Source: Clostridia bacterium
Lineage (GTDB): Bacteria; Bacillota; Clostridia; Oscillospirales; Acutalibacteraceae
DNA length: 31,817 nucleotides
NCBI GenBank assembly: GCA_900752115.1
Contig: CAADUC010000074.1
Span: 1-31,817 of the forward strand
Direction of reading: 5' to 3'
Shown: piece after piece, positions 15,863 through 25,500 of the stretch
Layout: each line of letters opens with the position of its first letter
Numbering within the stretch: the stretch's first letter is position 1
The notes under the pieces: generated by a model
Seen by the model: the letters and a program-made list of their open reading frames with translations, nothing else
What the model was told of the DNA's origin: nothing
Databases searched by the model: none
Position numbers and translations under genes: made by a program

Positions 15863-16428
15863 CTTGCGTCGCTCCTTTCATGCTTTTTTCGTTGCTCCGG
15901 CAGCCGGAAACCATAGACATCGGCGATGTCATCGCCAAGGCGTGCTGTTACTCGGTCGATGTCCTCCGCCGTCAGCGTATGATCGAGGATCTTTTCTTTG
16001 AAATCCTCGATAGCCTCCTCGCTGACGTCTTCCCGGTATTTACGGTAGAGACAGTAATTTCGTCCGTCGTGATGATAGCTGTCCAGGCGGAGATCGCCCT
16101 TGCCGTCCACATACCAGGTTACGCCGTCCAGCTGCGATTCCAGGCAATCCTTGATACAGCCGCTGGAGATTTCCCGGTAGCCGGTGTGCCGTCCATCCCA
16201 CCGGCCGATGTCGGCGATGACGATGATGGGTGTTCCCACTTGAATATCCAGATTCCGGCGCTCATCGTCCAGATAATCGTTGTTGAGATCGCACATGAGC
16301 TGGTATTTCTCGTCGTCGGTCAGGCTGGAATAATCCTCTTCAAAGGCATCCCGGTAGTTATCCCAGTCCAGATACTCGTTGGACCAGATGACAAACGTAA
16401 ATTGCTCTTTGGACACAGGCAGGCTCAT
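15859..16428 (-). CDS. ICE-associated hypothetical protein (189 residues)
   Basis: An acidic soluble protein with a motif-like stretch DWDNYRDAFEEDYSSL near 22-37 and a charged C terminus. It shares 4-bp overlaps with the genes on both sides. Similar proteins accompany ParA/ParB and ArdC genes in Firmicutes elements, but I know no function. Its acidic surface would suit a DNA-mimic antirestriction role; that is speculation. Confidence 0.7.
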   Translation of the reverse strand: MSLPVSKEQFTFVIWSNEYLDWDNYRDAFEEDYSSLTDDEKYQLMCDLNNDYLDDERRNLDIQVGTPIIVIADIGRWDGRHTGYREISSGCIKDCLESQLDGVTWYVDGKGDLRLDSYHHDGRNYCLYRKYREDVSEEAIEDFKEKILDHTLTAEDIDRVTARLGDDIADVYGFRLPEQRKKHERSDAR

Positions 16429-16610
16429 CGGCAGTCTCCGCGATTCCGCTCATCGGGACGGGCTTCCCATGTGACGTCGGCCTCATTCCAGTTGATCTTT
16501 CCGCTGAAATACAGCTCCTTCGCAATGGCTTCCGCCTCGGCGGCGTCTTTTGCCTCCACGGCGATGGTGGCGTAACTGATATCTTTCACATCCACGAAAT
16601 ACTTCATCAT
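16425..16610 (-). CDS. DpnD/PcfM-like small protein
   Basis: A 61-residue protein with the DpnD-PcfM pattern: a beta strand (KYFVDVKDISYATIAVEA) followed by a helix (KDAAEAEAIAKELYFSGKI). The family occurs in conjugative plasmids and restriction loci; its molecular role is not clear. GGAG lies 6 nt before a double ATG. It is the first gene of the coupled cassette, after a 165-bp gap behind parB. Confidence 0.75.
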   Translation of the reverse strand: MMKYFVDVKDISYATIAVEAKDAAEAEAIAKELYFSGKINWNEADVTWEARPDERNRGDCR

Positions 16611-16776
16611 GCATCACTCCAATCTTTGTTGGTGTTGGGACTTGAGAAAACAAGCCGGTATATCTTTCTTTCAGCCGGTAAACAGCCGGGTTTACAGGGG
16701 GAGAGTGTGAGAGGGGGAAGCTCGCAATGCCATGCTCCCGCAAAGGACAAACTACTCCCTTGGCGTGGCTGGTATT

Positions 16777-17712
16777 TTATCTTGCGTCGCCCCTCTGGCG
16801 TTCCAGATGCCGGTGGTAGTATTCAAGCGCTTTCAAAATATACGCACCGGTCTGCTCATAGGGAACGCTGGAGGGAATGTACTTCCTTGCCTCCGCGTAC
16901 TTGATGTTGATCTTTTCTTTTTGATTCGGCTTTTCCTCGCACATGATGGATTCGATGACTGCCGGAGAGAGCTTGCCCTCTTTGGAAAATGTACGCAGCT
17001 TGATGGCTTGCGTATGAGATGGCGTTGCAAGAGAAAGGCCAATTGCTGCGGCGAGATCTTGCTGTTCCAGCTTGCCCAGATAGCTGAGCTCGACTGCCGG
17101 CCGCAGAGCTATCCGGCCTTCATCTACCATCGTAAGGAGGTCTGGGATTAGTTCTGTGAGACGGATGTACCGTTGAATTTGTCGCCCGCTATCATTCGTT
17201 GCAGAGGCAAGTTCATCCCGCGAGTCTAACTTTTGGCCCGCTGGGCCAGAAGTTAAATCTGTACGCTGCCCTTGTCGCTTCATCGCTTCCAGCCGCATTT
17301 TGTACGAAAAAGCTTTCTCGCTTGGTAGGATCGTAGACCGCTGCAAATTGGATTCCACCATTAAAATGATGGCCTCGTCCCTCGTCAGTTCCTTGATTTC
17401 TGCTGGGACGGTTGCAAGGCCTGCCAGCTCGCACGCCTTTCGACGCCGGTGGCCAGACACAATCTCATATCGTCCGCCCCCCTTTCGCCGCAAGGTGATG
17501 GGAGTAATCACGCCTCGTTCTTTTACGCTCTCCACAAGCTGATCCATGTCCTCATCCAGGCGAACCTGAAACGGATGATCCGGAAAGTCATCGATTTCGG
17601 AAAGCGGGATGGTATAGATCTTTGGAAGCGACACCTCCCGGCGCTCCGCATCGTTCATAAAAAGCTCATCGTACCCAGTCATGCCCAGATCGATCAACGG
17701 CCGTTCTTTCAA
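16777..17712 (-). CDS. parB: ParB-like partition protein
   Basis: A 311-residue ParB/Noc-type protein that in this family binds parS-like sites and works with ParA to segregate or stabilise the element. The ParB/sulfiredoxin domain (about 30-125) has the GHRRRKACELAG box (87-98) and EIKELTRDEAIILMVESNLQR. The HTH region is at about 130-220. The likely start is a TTG at 17712, 9 nt after AAGGAGG, giving a 47-bp overlap with parA; the ATG at 17682 is the alternative. Confidence 0.92.
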   Translation of the reverse strand: MKERPLIDLGMTGYDELFMNDAERREVSLPKIYTIPLSEIDDFPDHPFQVRLDEDMDQLVESVKERGVITPITLRRKGGGRYEIVSGHRRRKACELAGLATVPAEIKELTRDEAIILMVESNLQRSTILPSEKAFSYKMRLEAMKRQGQRTDLTSGPAGQKLDSRDELASATNDSGRQIQRYIRLTELIPDLLTMVDEGRIALRPAVELSYLGKLEQQDLAAAIGLSLATPSHTQAIKLRTFSKEGKLSPAVIESIMCEEKPNQKEKINIKYAEARKYIPSSVPYEQTGAYILKALEYYHRHLERQRGDAR

Positions 17713-18496
17713 GCTCGGTCACCTCCTTTGCCAGCATTTCGTATGCGGCAGCGACCTTGCCGTTCTTATCGTGGGAGAAAATGCTCTCACCGGTCAAAGC
17801 ACATTCCGCCGCGCGGACAGAATGCGGGATCTCGGTATCGAACACTTTGATGTTCTGTCCCACCGTGCTGCGGAGCGATTCGATAATCCCACGGGCATTG
17901 TTTGTGCGGCTGTCCACCATCGTCAGCAGAATCCCATCAATCTTCAGCTTCGGGTTAATGCTGCGCTTCACTTTTGAAACCGAGTGCAGCAGGAGATTCA
18001 GACCTTTTGTTGACAGAAAACTCGGCTGCGAGGGGATAATCACGCTGTCCGCCGCAGCCAGGGCGTTGATCGTCATCATCCCCAGCGACGGCATACAGTC
18101 AATCAGAATATAATCGTAGTCCTTTCTCATGCCGTCGATAGCGTTTTTCAAAACGTACTCACGGCTCATGACATTGAATAACCCGGTTTCCATGCCGGAC
18201 AATTCAATGTTGGAGGGGAGAATATCCACACCCTCGCTGTGATGCAGGATACCTGCGCCTTTCTCGAGTGGCCTGTCTTCAATCACCGCATCCATAACTG
18301 TAGCAAGCGTCACGTCGAGCGCATCGGGATTCTTGTGACCAAGCGCGACGGTGAGACTCGATTGCGGGTCCGCATCAACAAGCAGCACCTTCTTTCTTTG
18401 AAACCGCGCCAGACCAACGCCGAGATTCACGGCGGTTGTAGTCTTTCCGACGCCCCCTTTCTGGTTCGTGATGGCAATTACTTTGCCGTTGTCCAT
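17666..18496 (-). CDS. parA: ParA-family partition ATPase
   Basis: A 276-residue ParA/Soj ATPase. The deviant Walker A motif KGGVGKTTT is at about 13-21, Walker A' is VDADPQSSLT and Walker B is ILIDCMPSLG. AAGGAGG lies 7-8 nt before the ATG at 18496. The frame stays open 41 codons further upstream through a hairpin, but no family sequence is found there. It partners the overlapping parB. An attenuator-like hairpin lies in its leader. Confidence 0.94.
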   Translation of the reverse strand: MDNGKVIAITNQKGGVGKTTTAVNLGVGLARFQRKKVLLVDADPQSSLTVALGHKNPDALDVTLATVMDAVIEDRPLEKGAGILHHSEGVDILPSNIELSGMETGLFNVMSREYVLKNAIDGMRKDYDYILIDCMPSLGMMTINALAAADSVIIPSQPSFLSTKGLNLLLHSVSKVKRSINPKLKIDGILLTMVDSRTNNARGIIESLRSTVGQNIKVFDTEIPHSVRAAECALTGESIFSHDKNGKVAAAYEMLAKEVTELERTAVDRSGHDWVR

Positions 18497-18560
18497 TGGT
18501 TTTCCTCCTTTTTGATGAATTTGCCGTCTGCGCGAAACTGGACGGCTATGTACGGGCATG

Positions 18561-18661
18561 AAAAAACCGCCTATCCGAAACTGGATAGACGGCGCGTGGA
18601 TATGCACTTTAAGCCTCATGCGCGGAACAATAATTATAAGGAAGTGCTTTTTTATGATTTT
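18561..18661 (-). promoter_or_regulatory. parA promoter and leader with a terminator-like hairpin
   Basis: On the minus strand TATAAT (18633-18638) has a weak -35 near 18656-18661. Downstream, before parA, the arms at 18567-18576 and 18583-18592 (core CTATCC/GGATAG, one G-U pair) are followed on the minus strand by six T residues. This is a rho-independent terminator between promoter and gene, so parA/parB expression may be attenuated. Confidence 0.55.
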
Positions 18662-18673
18662 ACGTGAGAAAAC

Positions 18674-18741
18674 AAAACTCGAAAACTCACAAACTATTGA
18701 TTTTGTGAGTTTTGCCGGTTATACTATTATTGAAAAACTCA
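18674..18741 (+). promoter_or_regulatory. Promoter and 12-bp palindrome of the second Fic gene
   Basis: TTGATT (18697-18702) and TATACT (18720-18725) are exactly 17 bp apart. Perfect arms AAAACTCACAAA (18682-18693) and TTTGTGAGTTTT (18702-18713) overlap the -35. Extra half-sites AAAACTC occur at 18674 and 18734. The layout fits repression, perhaps by the Fic protein's winged helix. Confidence 0.75.
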
Positions 18742-18757
18742 AATAGGAGGAGACGGC

Positions 18758-19903
18758 GTGAAGAATCGTGCAGGAAAGACTGTACAGAACCTCAGCGGAG
18801 AAATGGTGTACACCTCATTTTATCCCCAGCCATTGCCGCCGCAACCGAATATAGAGATTGACACTGAGATGCAGCAGCTTCTGATTGACGCTCACAAAAA
18901 GCTCGCGTTGCTCAACGGCCTATCTGACCGCATCCCCAACAAGGACCTGTTTATATCCATGTACGTCCGAAAGGAAGCTCTTGTGTCCTCCCAGATTGAG
19001 GGGACGCAATGCACATTGGAAGATGTCCTGAATCCCGAGGTTGATGAGAACATTAATGCGGACGTTTCGGATGTTGTAAATTATGTTCGCGCAATTAATT
19101 TCGCCATCAAACGTCTGGAAGATTTGCCGCTGTGCAACCGATTAATTCGGGAGACACATGCGGTGCTGATGAATAGTGTAAGGGGCGGCGATAAAACACC
19201 TGGCGAATTCCGTATATCGCAAAACTGGATCGGCGGCGCAGGAAGTACGCTAAAAAACGCTCGGTATATTCCGCCCAACCCGCAGGACATGGCCGAGTGC
19301 ATGTCAGCTCTCGAGGAATTCATGAACGATGAGGATGGCATGGATCCGTTGATTAAGGCTGCGCTGATTCATTATCAGTTCGAGACGATTCATCCATTTC
19401 TCGATGGCAACGGACGAGTTGGCAGACTACTGATAACATTGTTTCTGATGAGCGCAAACGAGCTTTCTTCTCCAGTACTGTATCTGTCGTGCTTCCTGAA
19501 ATTGAATCGAATCGAATATTATGACAGAATGAGCGAGGTTCGCAAAGCCGGTAATTACGAGCAGTGGGTAAAATTTTTCCTTCGTGGTATTGCGGAAACA
19601 GCTGAAGACGCAACCGAAACCATTGACCACCTAAATGCGCTTCATCAGAAAAATGAAGCTAAGCTGACTGATGTTCCAACTCGTTCTCGGCAAAACATCA
19701 TGAGGCTATTTGCTTATATTGAGCAGAACCCAATTATAGAAACCGTCAAGACGGCGAGTGCACTCGGCCTTTCCAGAAACGGTACGGCAAATTATATTAC
19801 CATGCTATGCAATCGGAATATTCTCAAGTATGCCGCAAAATCCGGCAAAGCGCTTGTCTTTGCCTATGAAGAGTACCTGGATATCCTTAGGAAAGACACA
19901 TAA
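18758..19903 (+). CDS. Second Fic family protein (Fic/DOC N-terminal type)
   Basis: A 381-residue class II Fic protein. The inhibitory motif SSQIEG (77-82) precedes the Fic core HPFLDGNGR (212-220), and a Fic_N region with FYPQPLPPQP starts the protein. The C-terminal winged helix (about 315-375) includes SALGLSRNGTANYITMLCNRNIL. The start is a GTG at 18758, 7 nt after AGGAGG. It is only distantly similar to the first Fic protein of this window, so it is not a recent copy. It is divergent from parA and has its own palindromic operator. It probably AMPylates a target protein; the target is unknown. Confidence 0.92.
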   Translation: MKNRAGKTVQNLSGEMVYTSFYPQPLPPQPNIEIDTEMQQLLIDAHKKLALLNGLSDRIPNKDLFISMYVRKEALVSSQIEGTQCTLEDVLNPEVDENINADVSDVVNYVRAINFAIKRLEDLPLCNRLIRETHAVLMNSVRGGDKTPGEFRISQNWIGGAGSTLKNARYIPPNPQDMAECMSALEEFMNDEDGMDPLIKAALIHYQFETIHPFLDGNGRVGRLLITLFLMSANELSSPVLYLSCFLKLNRIEYYDRMSEVRKAGNYEQWVKFFLRGIAETAEDATETIDHLNALHQKNEAKLTDVPTRSRQNIMRLFAYIEQNPIIETVKTASALGLSRNGTANYITMLCNRNILKYAAKSGKALVFAYEEYLDILRKDT

Positions 19904-20012
19904 GACAACCTGTGAAACCCAATGTTCGGAGATTTGAAGCCACAATAGTTGGCGATTTCTGCTTTGCTGCGGGATTTTGCGTAGAATTTAACAGTTTTAT
20001 CTTGGGGGGCAT

Positions 20013-20043
20013 CTTAGGGGGTAACTTGGGGGAACCCCCTAAG
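20013..20043. terminator. Hairpin downstream of the second Fic gene, possible terminator
   Basis: Perfect arms CTTAGGGGGT (20013-20022) and ACCCCCTAAG (20034-20043) enclose an 11-nt loop. No T run follows, so termination is uncertain. Confidence 0.4.
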
Positions 20044-20049
20044 TTCATA

Positions 20050-20172
20050 TCAGTTTTGTACTTTGGCTGCGGTAGCCCTGCTGTGTTCTTGACCCTGTAT
20101 CATGCAATAGCTGAGTATATCTTGCACCGTGACTTGCCCTGTAACTTGCACCGTGTCAGCCAAATTATACTG
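20050..20172 (-). pseudogene. Possible C-terminal remnant with QVT repeats
   Basis: On the minus strand, downstream of the metallophosphoesterase, one frame reads DTVQVTGQVTVQDILSYC and stops at 20050. VTxQVT runs of this kind are common near the C terminus of AAA_4/AlbA-type transcriptional regulator proteins. At DNA level this is a 12-bp unit repeated three times (20121-20156, CTTGCACCGTGA type). The rest of such a gene is absent. Confidence 0.3.
20121..20156 (+). repeat. Three tandem 12-bp units
   Basis: CTTGCACCGTGA, CTTGCCCTGTAA and CTTGCACCGTGT follow one another without a gap. This may be a coding remnant (see the overlapping entry) or a protein-binding array. Confidence 0.8.
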
Positions 20173-20722
20173 GCTTTCCCCGCGCAGCGTGTAACGCCTT
20201 GAACTTCCGGTTGTTCTCTGCTAGCTCATCGAATGTGACCGGATGATAGCCGTTCACGTCCACACCGGCATTTAATACATTCTCCCGACAGCGGAGCAGC
20301 GGCCAGAAGTCCGCTTTGGTATCCGCGGGGATATGGCCGTGAATCATGTATGACCAAATAGCGTGCTTCCACGTCAGCATCGGATAGTGACAGAGCGTTA
20401 AGGAGTGGGCTCCGTCCGAGGTTTCCAGAAAATTGTCCACGCTGAGAAAGTACCGGCTCATATCGACCTTGCCCATCCATGTGCCATCGTGATTGCCGAC
20501 GATCAGCCGCTTTTTACCCTTGAGCCGCTTCAGAATACTTTCCGGGTCAGGACAGCGGAAAAACAGATCACCTACAATATACACGGTATCCGTTCCACGC
20601 ACCCGCTCATTCCATGCGGCGATCAAGGACTCGTTCATGGTCTCCACATCGGGAAACGGCCGCTCACACATCTTAATAATATTGGCATGGCCGAAATGCG
20701 TATCTGCAGTAAAGTAGATCAT
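20165..20722 (-). CDS. Calcineurin-like metallophosphoesterase
   Basis: A 185-residue protein of the phage/plasmid-type metallophosphoesterase group. Metal-binding motifs run in order: DTHFGH (Asp7, His9), GDLFF (51-55), GNHDG (76-80), a later CHYP and GHIP. These enzymes hydrolyse phosphomonoesters, diesters or nucleotides with two metal ions; the substrate here is unknown. AAGGAGG lies 10 nt before the ATG at 20722. It stands alone in the element between the second Fic gene and the ATPase. Confidence 0.88.
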   Translation of the reverse strand: MIYFTADTHFGHANIIKMCERPFPDVETMNESLIAAWNERVRGTDTVYIVGDLFFRCPDPESILKRLKGKKRLIVGNHDGTWMGKVDMSRYFLSVDNFLETSDGAHSLTLCHYPMLTWKHAIWSYMIHGHIPADTKADFWPLLRCRENVLNAGVDVNGYHPVTFDELAENNRKFKALHAARGKPV

Positions 20723-20799
20723 TGTTTCTCGGCCTCCTTTTTGTTTTTGTGATCCTCGCAAAAGCGAGAAGTATCTGAAACGATTTATGAGAAATGAAA

Positions 20800-22215
20800 C
20801 TATACCAAATGATCCTCGTTAATCAGGAGCAGACGGTTATTTTCCTTTGCAGTATCGAGCATGCGCTGCGTAAACCCGCTTTTGCTGAACACGCCGAAGA
20901 GAACATCGTATCCCGGAAATGCCCTATAAATTTCTGCAGCGTTGTCCACCTTTTCTTTCAGCGCAAAGTATACCGGCGCATCCACCGGCTTGGCGTGAAA
21001 CTTGCATTCTCCGGCAAACACTTGCTTGTTCTGATGGTCTACGGCTATCACATCTATTTCTGTATCGCCGTCAAAATCATTCAGCCAATACGAGCCGATG
21101 CGGGACGGTACAAAAGGAATCGTTCCGTCTCTGCACAAATCGGCAAAGATGTTCCGGCAGATGTCCTCATACGCAAATGCCACAAATTTCTGTATGAAAT
21201 CCTTGTCGATCTCATCCAGCACGATCTGCGTGTTATCCAGCTCGAGTTCCCCCTTATAGGGATAAACATAGCGGAACCAGAAGCGGATGAAATTGTCTGA
21301 AATGAAATACAATCCTTTCCGGGATTTTTCCGGGTTCTTTTCCGTTATTGGAGTTTTCTTTTCAACAAAACTCAAATCCGTGAGCGTAGACAGATACTGT
21401 GTCAAAGCAGACGTTTCCTGCCCCAGCGCTCCGGCGATCTTGCCCAACTTATGATTCCCGTCTGCGATGGATTTGATGATGGAGAAGTAGTTCACAGCTG
21501 TCAGCGACTCGCTTTTCAGCAGAAAATTTGGCTCCTCATACAAGAAACCGCTTTTGGACAAAACGGCATCCTTCAGCTGCTCTTCCAGCGGTCGGCCATC
21601 CTCAAAAAACTCCAGATACTTCGGAACGCCGCCCGTTACGGAGTACTGTTCTACTGCCTGCGCAAATGGCATTTTCTGAACGGCGTATATATCCGTAAAG
21701 GACAACGGAGCCAACCGGATCTGTGCCGTTCTGCGGCCATACAGGGGGCTATCATACGATAAAGCATACTTCTTCATCATACCGATCAGAGAGCCAGACA
21801 GAATCAGCATTACATTGCTATCCTTCAGAATTTCGTCCCAGGCATTTTGCAGGATAGAGGGAAACGCCGAATTTGTTTTTACCAGGTACGGAAACTCGTC
21901 AATGACAAGCACCTTCTTCTCTTCTGGCTTATAATCTGCAATTACCTGAAACAGATCCAACCAGTCCGTGAAGGTCGCCTTCTGAAGCAGCGCGTTTTTC
22001 GTTGTGCGGGCTATGACGCCTGCCAGCCGTTTCATGCTCTGGCTTTCCAGTTCTTCGGTAGCCAGAAAGTAAAAGGCGGTTTTCTTCTTCAAGAACTCTT
22101 TGATCAGCGTCGTTTTGCCGACTCGGCGGCGGCCGTAGATGACCACAAAGCTGCCGTCACGGGTATATTCTGCGTTCAGCTTGCTAAGCTCGGCTTGCCT
22201 GCCTATAAACTTCAT
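20800..22215 (-). CDS. Archaeal-type ATPase with C-terminal DUF234 domain
   Basis: A 471-residue P-loop protein. The N-terminal ATPase has GRQAEL, Walker A GRRRVGKTT (28-36), Walker B VLVIDE (102-107) and a sensor-like LILSGS. A winged-helix part follows (about 245-290). The C-terminal DUF234 region (about 310-460) contains EIDVIAVD...GECKFHAKP, which has the D-x(n)-E-x-K pattern of the PD-(D/E)XK nuclease fold. Such ATPases are common in anaerobes, often on mobile DNA, and their job is unknown; a defence or DNA-processing role is possible. AAGGAGG precedes the ATG by 9 nt. Confidence 0.88.
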   Translation of the reverse strand: MKFIGRQAELSKLNAEYTRDGSFVVIYGRRRVGKTTLIKEFLKKKTAFYFLATEELESQSMKRLAGVIARTTKNALLQKATFTDWLDLFQVIADYKPEEKKVLVIDEFPYLVKTNSAFPSILQNAWDEILKDSNVMLILSGSLIGMMKKYALSYDSPLYGRRTAQIRLAPLSFTDIYAVQKMPFAQAVEQYSVTGGVPKYLEFFEDGRPLEEQLKDAVLSKSGFLYEEPNFLLKSESLTAVNYFSIIKSIADGNHKLGKIAGALGQETSALTQYLSTLTDLSFVEKKTPITEKNPEKSRKGLYFISDNFIRFWFRYVYPYKGELELDNTQIVLDEIDKDFIQKFVAFAYEDICRNIFADLCRDGTIPFVPSRIGSYWLNDFDGDTEIDVIAVDHQNKQVFAGECKFHAKPVDAPVYFALKEKVDNAAEIYRAFPGYDVLFGVFSKSGFTQRMLDTAKENNRLLLINEDHLV

Positions 22216-22229
22216 GCATACGCGCCTCC

Positions 22230-22291
22230 TTATGATAAATTATTTTATGATAATTTCTTTTATAATATACGCGTGTGAGTCTGGATGTCAA
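22230..22291 (-). promoter_or_regulatory. Promoter of the DUF234 ATPase with a repeated 9-bp box
   Basis: On the minus strand TTGACA (22286-22291) and TATTAT (22262-22267) are 18 bp apart. TTATCATAA occurs twice between promoter and start (22230-22238 and 22245-22253, period 15), the nearer copy touching the ribosome binding site; a repressor could bind there. Confidence 0.65.
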
Positions 22292-22311
22292 GAACAACGG
22301 TTTAAATTTTA

Positions 22312-22371
22312 CTATTGCAATATATAAAGGACCTGTTTCTTTAAAATGTGATAATACCCATATTGCAATAG
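22312..22371. repeat. 12-bp inverted repeat CTATTGCAATAT/ATATTGCAATAG
   Basis: Perfect 12-bp arms at 22312-22323 and 22360-22371, 36 bp apart; each contains the palindrome ATTGCAAT. It lies in the gap between the ATPase promoter and the large nuclease-like gene and could be two operators for one dimeric regulator. The rest of the gap (22292-22554) holds one terminator and no gene. Confidence 0.6.
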
Positions 22372-22379
22372 GCAGAAGC

Positions 22380-22422
22380 ATAAAAGAATAGGGGAGCTAA
22401 CTTATTAGCTCCCCTGCGTTTT
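22380..22422. terminator. Terminator between the nuclease-like gene and the ATPase promoter
   Basis: Perfect 11-bp arms AGGGGAGCTAA (22390-22400) and TTAGCTCCCCT (22405-22415) with a 4-nt loop. GTTTTAG follows on the plus strand and ATTCTTTTATG on the minus strand. It most likely ends the large minus-strand gene. Confidence 0.75.
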
Positions 22423-22554
22423 AGTGCACACGTCATCTTCTGTTCTTTTTCTCGCTTATGCAGTAACCAAGTTTGCCGTGATTTAGATCTCAGAAGAAAG
22501 AAACGGCGTGGTTGATTATGAAATCAGCAATTAGCATCAAACAGCAGAAGTGGT

Positions 22555-25500
22555 TTACCATTCCAAATCGTCGCTACGCTTAAGCAATCCGATAAGATCA
22601 CTTTTTTCATACCCGGGCGGGATTAATGGCTTGTCCGTAGTCATTATCGACATTGCTGACAATACGTCATTTTTTTCTATATCATATGCATTTAATATTT
22701 TTAGGCATCCCGAGTGTTTGAGTATTTTCTTTTCAAAGTGTATCTCCGGACTATTTCTATCCGGCCTGATGATTGATGGACAGATAAAGAAATCCCCGTG
22801 CTGCAACTGAACGTTTTGGAACAACGTCAGGTTTGCATCATTATCTGGGTGCATTGTACTTAATCGAGAGTAGTTTATGGAAAAAGTGCTTTGTTGCGTC
22901 TCCGTCGGGGAATTTGCTCCAATACCTACTCTATACCAATGTGGATGCTCATAGTCAATTTCTTTGATAAGTCTTATTCCAATTACATTGTTTGCATCGT
23001 CTTCTCCGTATTTTTTTATCCACTCATCAAAAATCCGCAGACCAGAATCGCTTTTAAATATCAAAGACAAAACAGGAAGGCCGCAAAAGTGATATAATAC
23101 TCCGCTCCATAAACTATCATTCCATAATGGTACATTAATTACATCAGAAACCGTCACCTCGTCGTTCTTGCATTGTTTGTATGAATAATCCGGAAGGTTA
23201 TCATATATAATCTCTCTGCTCTCACTTTGAAGGGGAACCATCCCGGGGATTTCCTCATGCAAAATAGCTTTTTCGCTTCTGATTAGTGGTTCTTCATCAT
23301 ATTTTTTCAAAACATAGTCAAAAGAAAAAGCATCGGGGCCAAATGTGGAAAAACCATAAAACAGGCTGTCCGCGAATACTTCGGCACGCGCAAAAATAAA
23401 TTCACTCTCAAGCATTTTCTTGAATTTCTGCAAGTCTTCGTTTGCCCCCAATATTGCAGAGACAATGATTGAAATAATTTCGATGAGCTTATCAGAAAGC
23501 AATTTGTGAGCGGATTGAAATTCAGATTTACTGTACTCGGAAATCAAAATGCTCATGTGTGTTGGGGCCTTTTTGCTGTATTCGACATTAATTGTGAACT
23601 CATTTTGTGGAACCTTAATGATTTTTATCTCAAATGAACTTGCTTGAGAAAAAATATCGTTGTAGAAACCCGTGGATAGGAAGCACTCTATTGTCGCTAA
23701 AAGCGTGGCAGCAAACTCTATTGCAAACATATCATTTGTAGAGTGAGCATAAAAAGTACAGCCCATGACTTTGGACTGAAGAATACTCTCCGCTTCAAAT
23801 CCATACCAAGGGTCGTACCTAATCTGCTCCCATGCGGGTTGGTTTGCCCATTGTTTCATGTAACAATCTATTATTTTTTTGTCTCCGTTACAATCAGCGA
23901 GCCAGTCTTCGTCATAGTATCCAAGCTCATATCTACAGGCTAACGCCGAAGAAACCAGAGCATACCTATCAAGGTATTGAGGGAGCTTCTCAAGGTGGCA
24001 TAATTTCTCGAACGGTGTTTTAAAGAGAAGAAAGGCAAGAAAAATATCAAAGTTATTTTCATCCTCGGAAATCGTTCCTGGATACGCGTTTCGAGCAATT
24101 ACTTCTATACTGTGCATTTCGGTCGAAAAAATTGCTCTTCCTTGCATAAGCTCAATCCACTTAAGTTTGTTTGCTGCAGCTGGAAAGAAGAGGGTAATTT
24201 CTCCCTTTTTCATGTAATTATTAAGACAATACGTTACGACATAAAAGTAATAGTTGCGTGCAGCCCAATATGCCCCTATCTTCTCATACAAATGTGCCAT
24301 CAAAAATACAGTCTGAATGAGCAAGGTAGTGTTTGCCTCATTGTGAAAGCCAAGAACCGCTTTACTAAAAAGTGAAAGCGCTTTGAAAGGGTCGGATTCA
24401 ATTAACTGTTGCCCTCTGGAAGCAATCATTTTAGCTGCTTCCGAATCGTGCTTTTCTTTTGATAATCTGGATACTAAGAGGTCAAACAGTTGATCGTAGT
24501 TTTTGGCTTTCTGATACGGAAAAATAGTTTGAATTATTTTTGCAACAGTTTCTACATTGATCTCCAGACTATGTTCACTTTTTTGTATTATATCAATGTA
24601 ATCGTCAACAATGTCATCTATCGGATCTCCAGAAGCAAGGCGAATTACTTGGAAACTGTTTCTGGCCGAGAGAATAGTGTTAGGCTTGCTACTATCGCTA
24701 ATCAGATAGTTATAGATGGATTCGACAACGCGCCGATGCCACTCTAGATCAATTTCACTTTCGTGTTCACATAGTGAAAACAAGTTCATCCATAATGTGC
24801 AAAGTTTCTCGAAGAGATATGTAGTTTTTTCTTTGAGCGCAATGGTTTCAAAACGTTGGTAATACTCATAAAAATGCTTTTCGGAGGAATACCACCAGAA
24901 CATAGTCCAAGCACTATCGTATAGTGCGTCCGCTTGATCGATAATGGTTCCGTATTCTGCAGCAAGACGATTAAGACGATCTAACCGGGCGAGTATATCT
25001 ATCACATCGTTTTCCAATTCCCGTGAAAGAACCAGACTTCTTCTAGCCGCAGCGATTATTTCAGACGATTTCAAGTCGGCAAGTCTTTTCAACGAGCATT
25101 CTACCGCATTAAGTTCCTGCTGCCTTTTATAATCTTTTTCTCCAATTTGTTTTTCGTCCAAAAGATTTTCAGACAGTCCAAGTGTCGCTACTGCGGTTTG
25201 ACGGTTTGATTCGCTTCTAAAAACTGCGTCCAGTAACCAGTCCATACTAAGAATTCGGATATCGATGTTATATTCACTTCGTAATTTATCTTCGGCCAAT
25301 GCCCTTTTTTTGTCAGAAATTAGTTGGTTAGAAACGAAAAAAATCTTTGTATACTGTCGACCGTCAATGATGGTTTTTGAAATTTTTGCGACATCAGATT
25401 TTATCTTCGACAACCAATCTGCTTTTGCACTTATTGCAAAAGCCCAACGCTCGGAACCTGCTTTGTCTCCATATCCGTAAAGCCATGATTCTGTGAGTTG

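Noticed and set aside
16678..16695. GTAAAC-AGCCGG-GTTTAC inverted repeat between parB and the DpnD/PcfM-like gene
   Set aside because: Arms of only 6 bp with no promoter context; it could be a parS-like site but the evidence is too thin.
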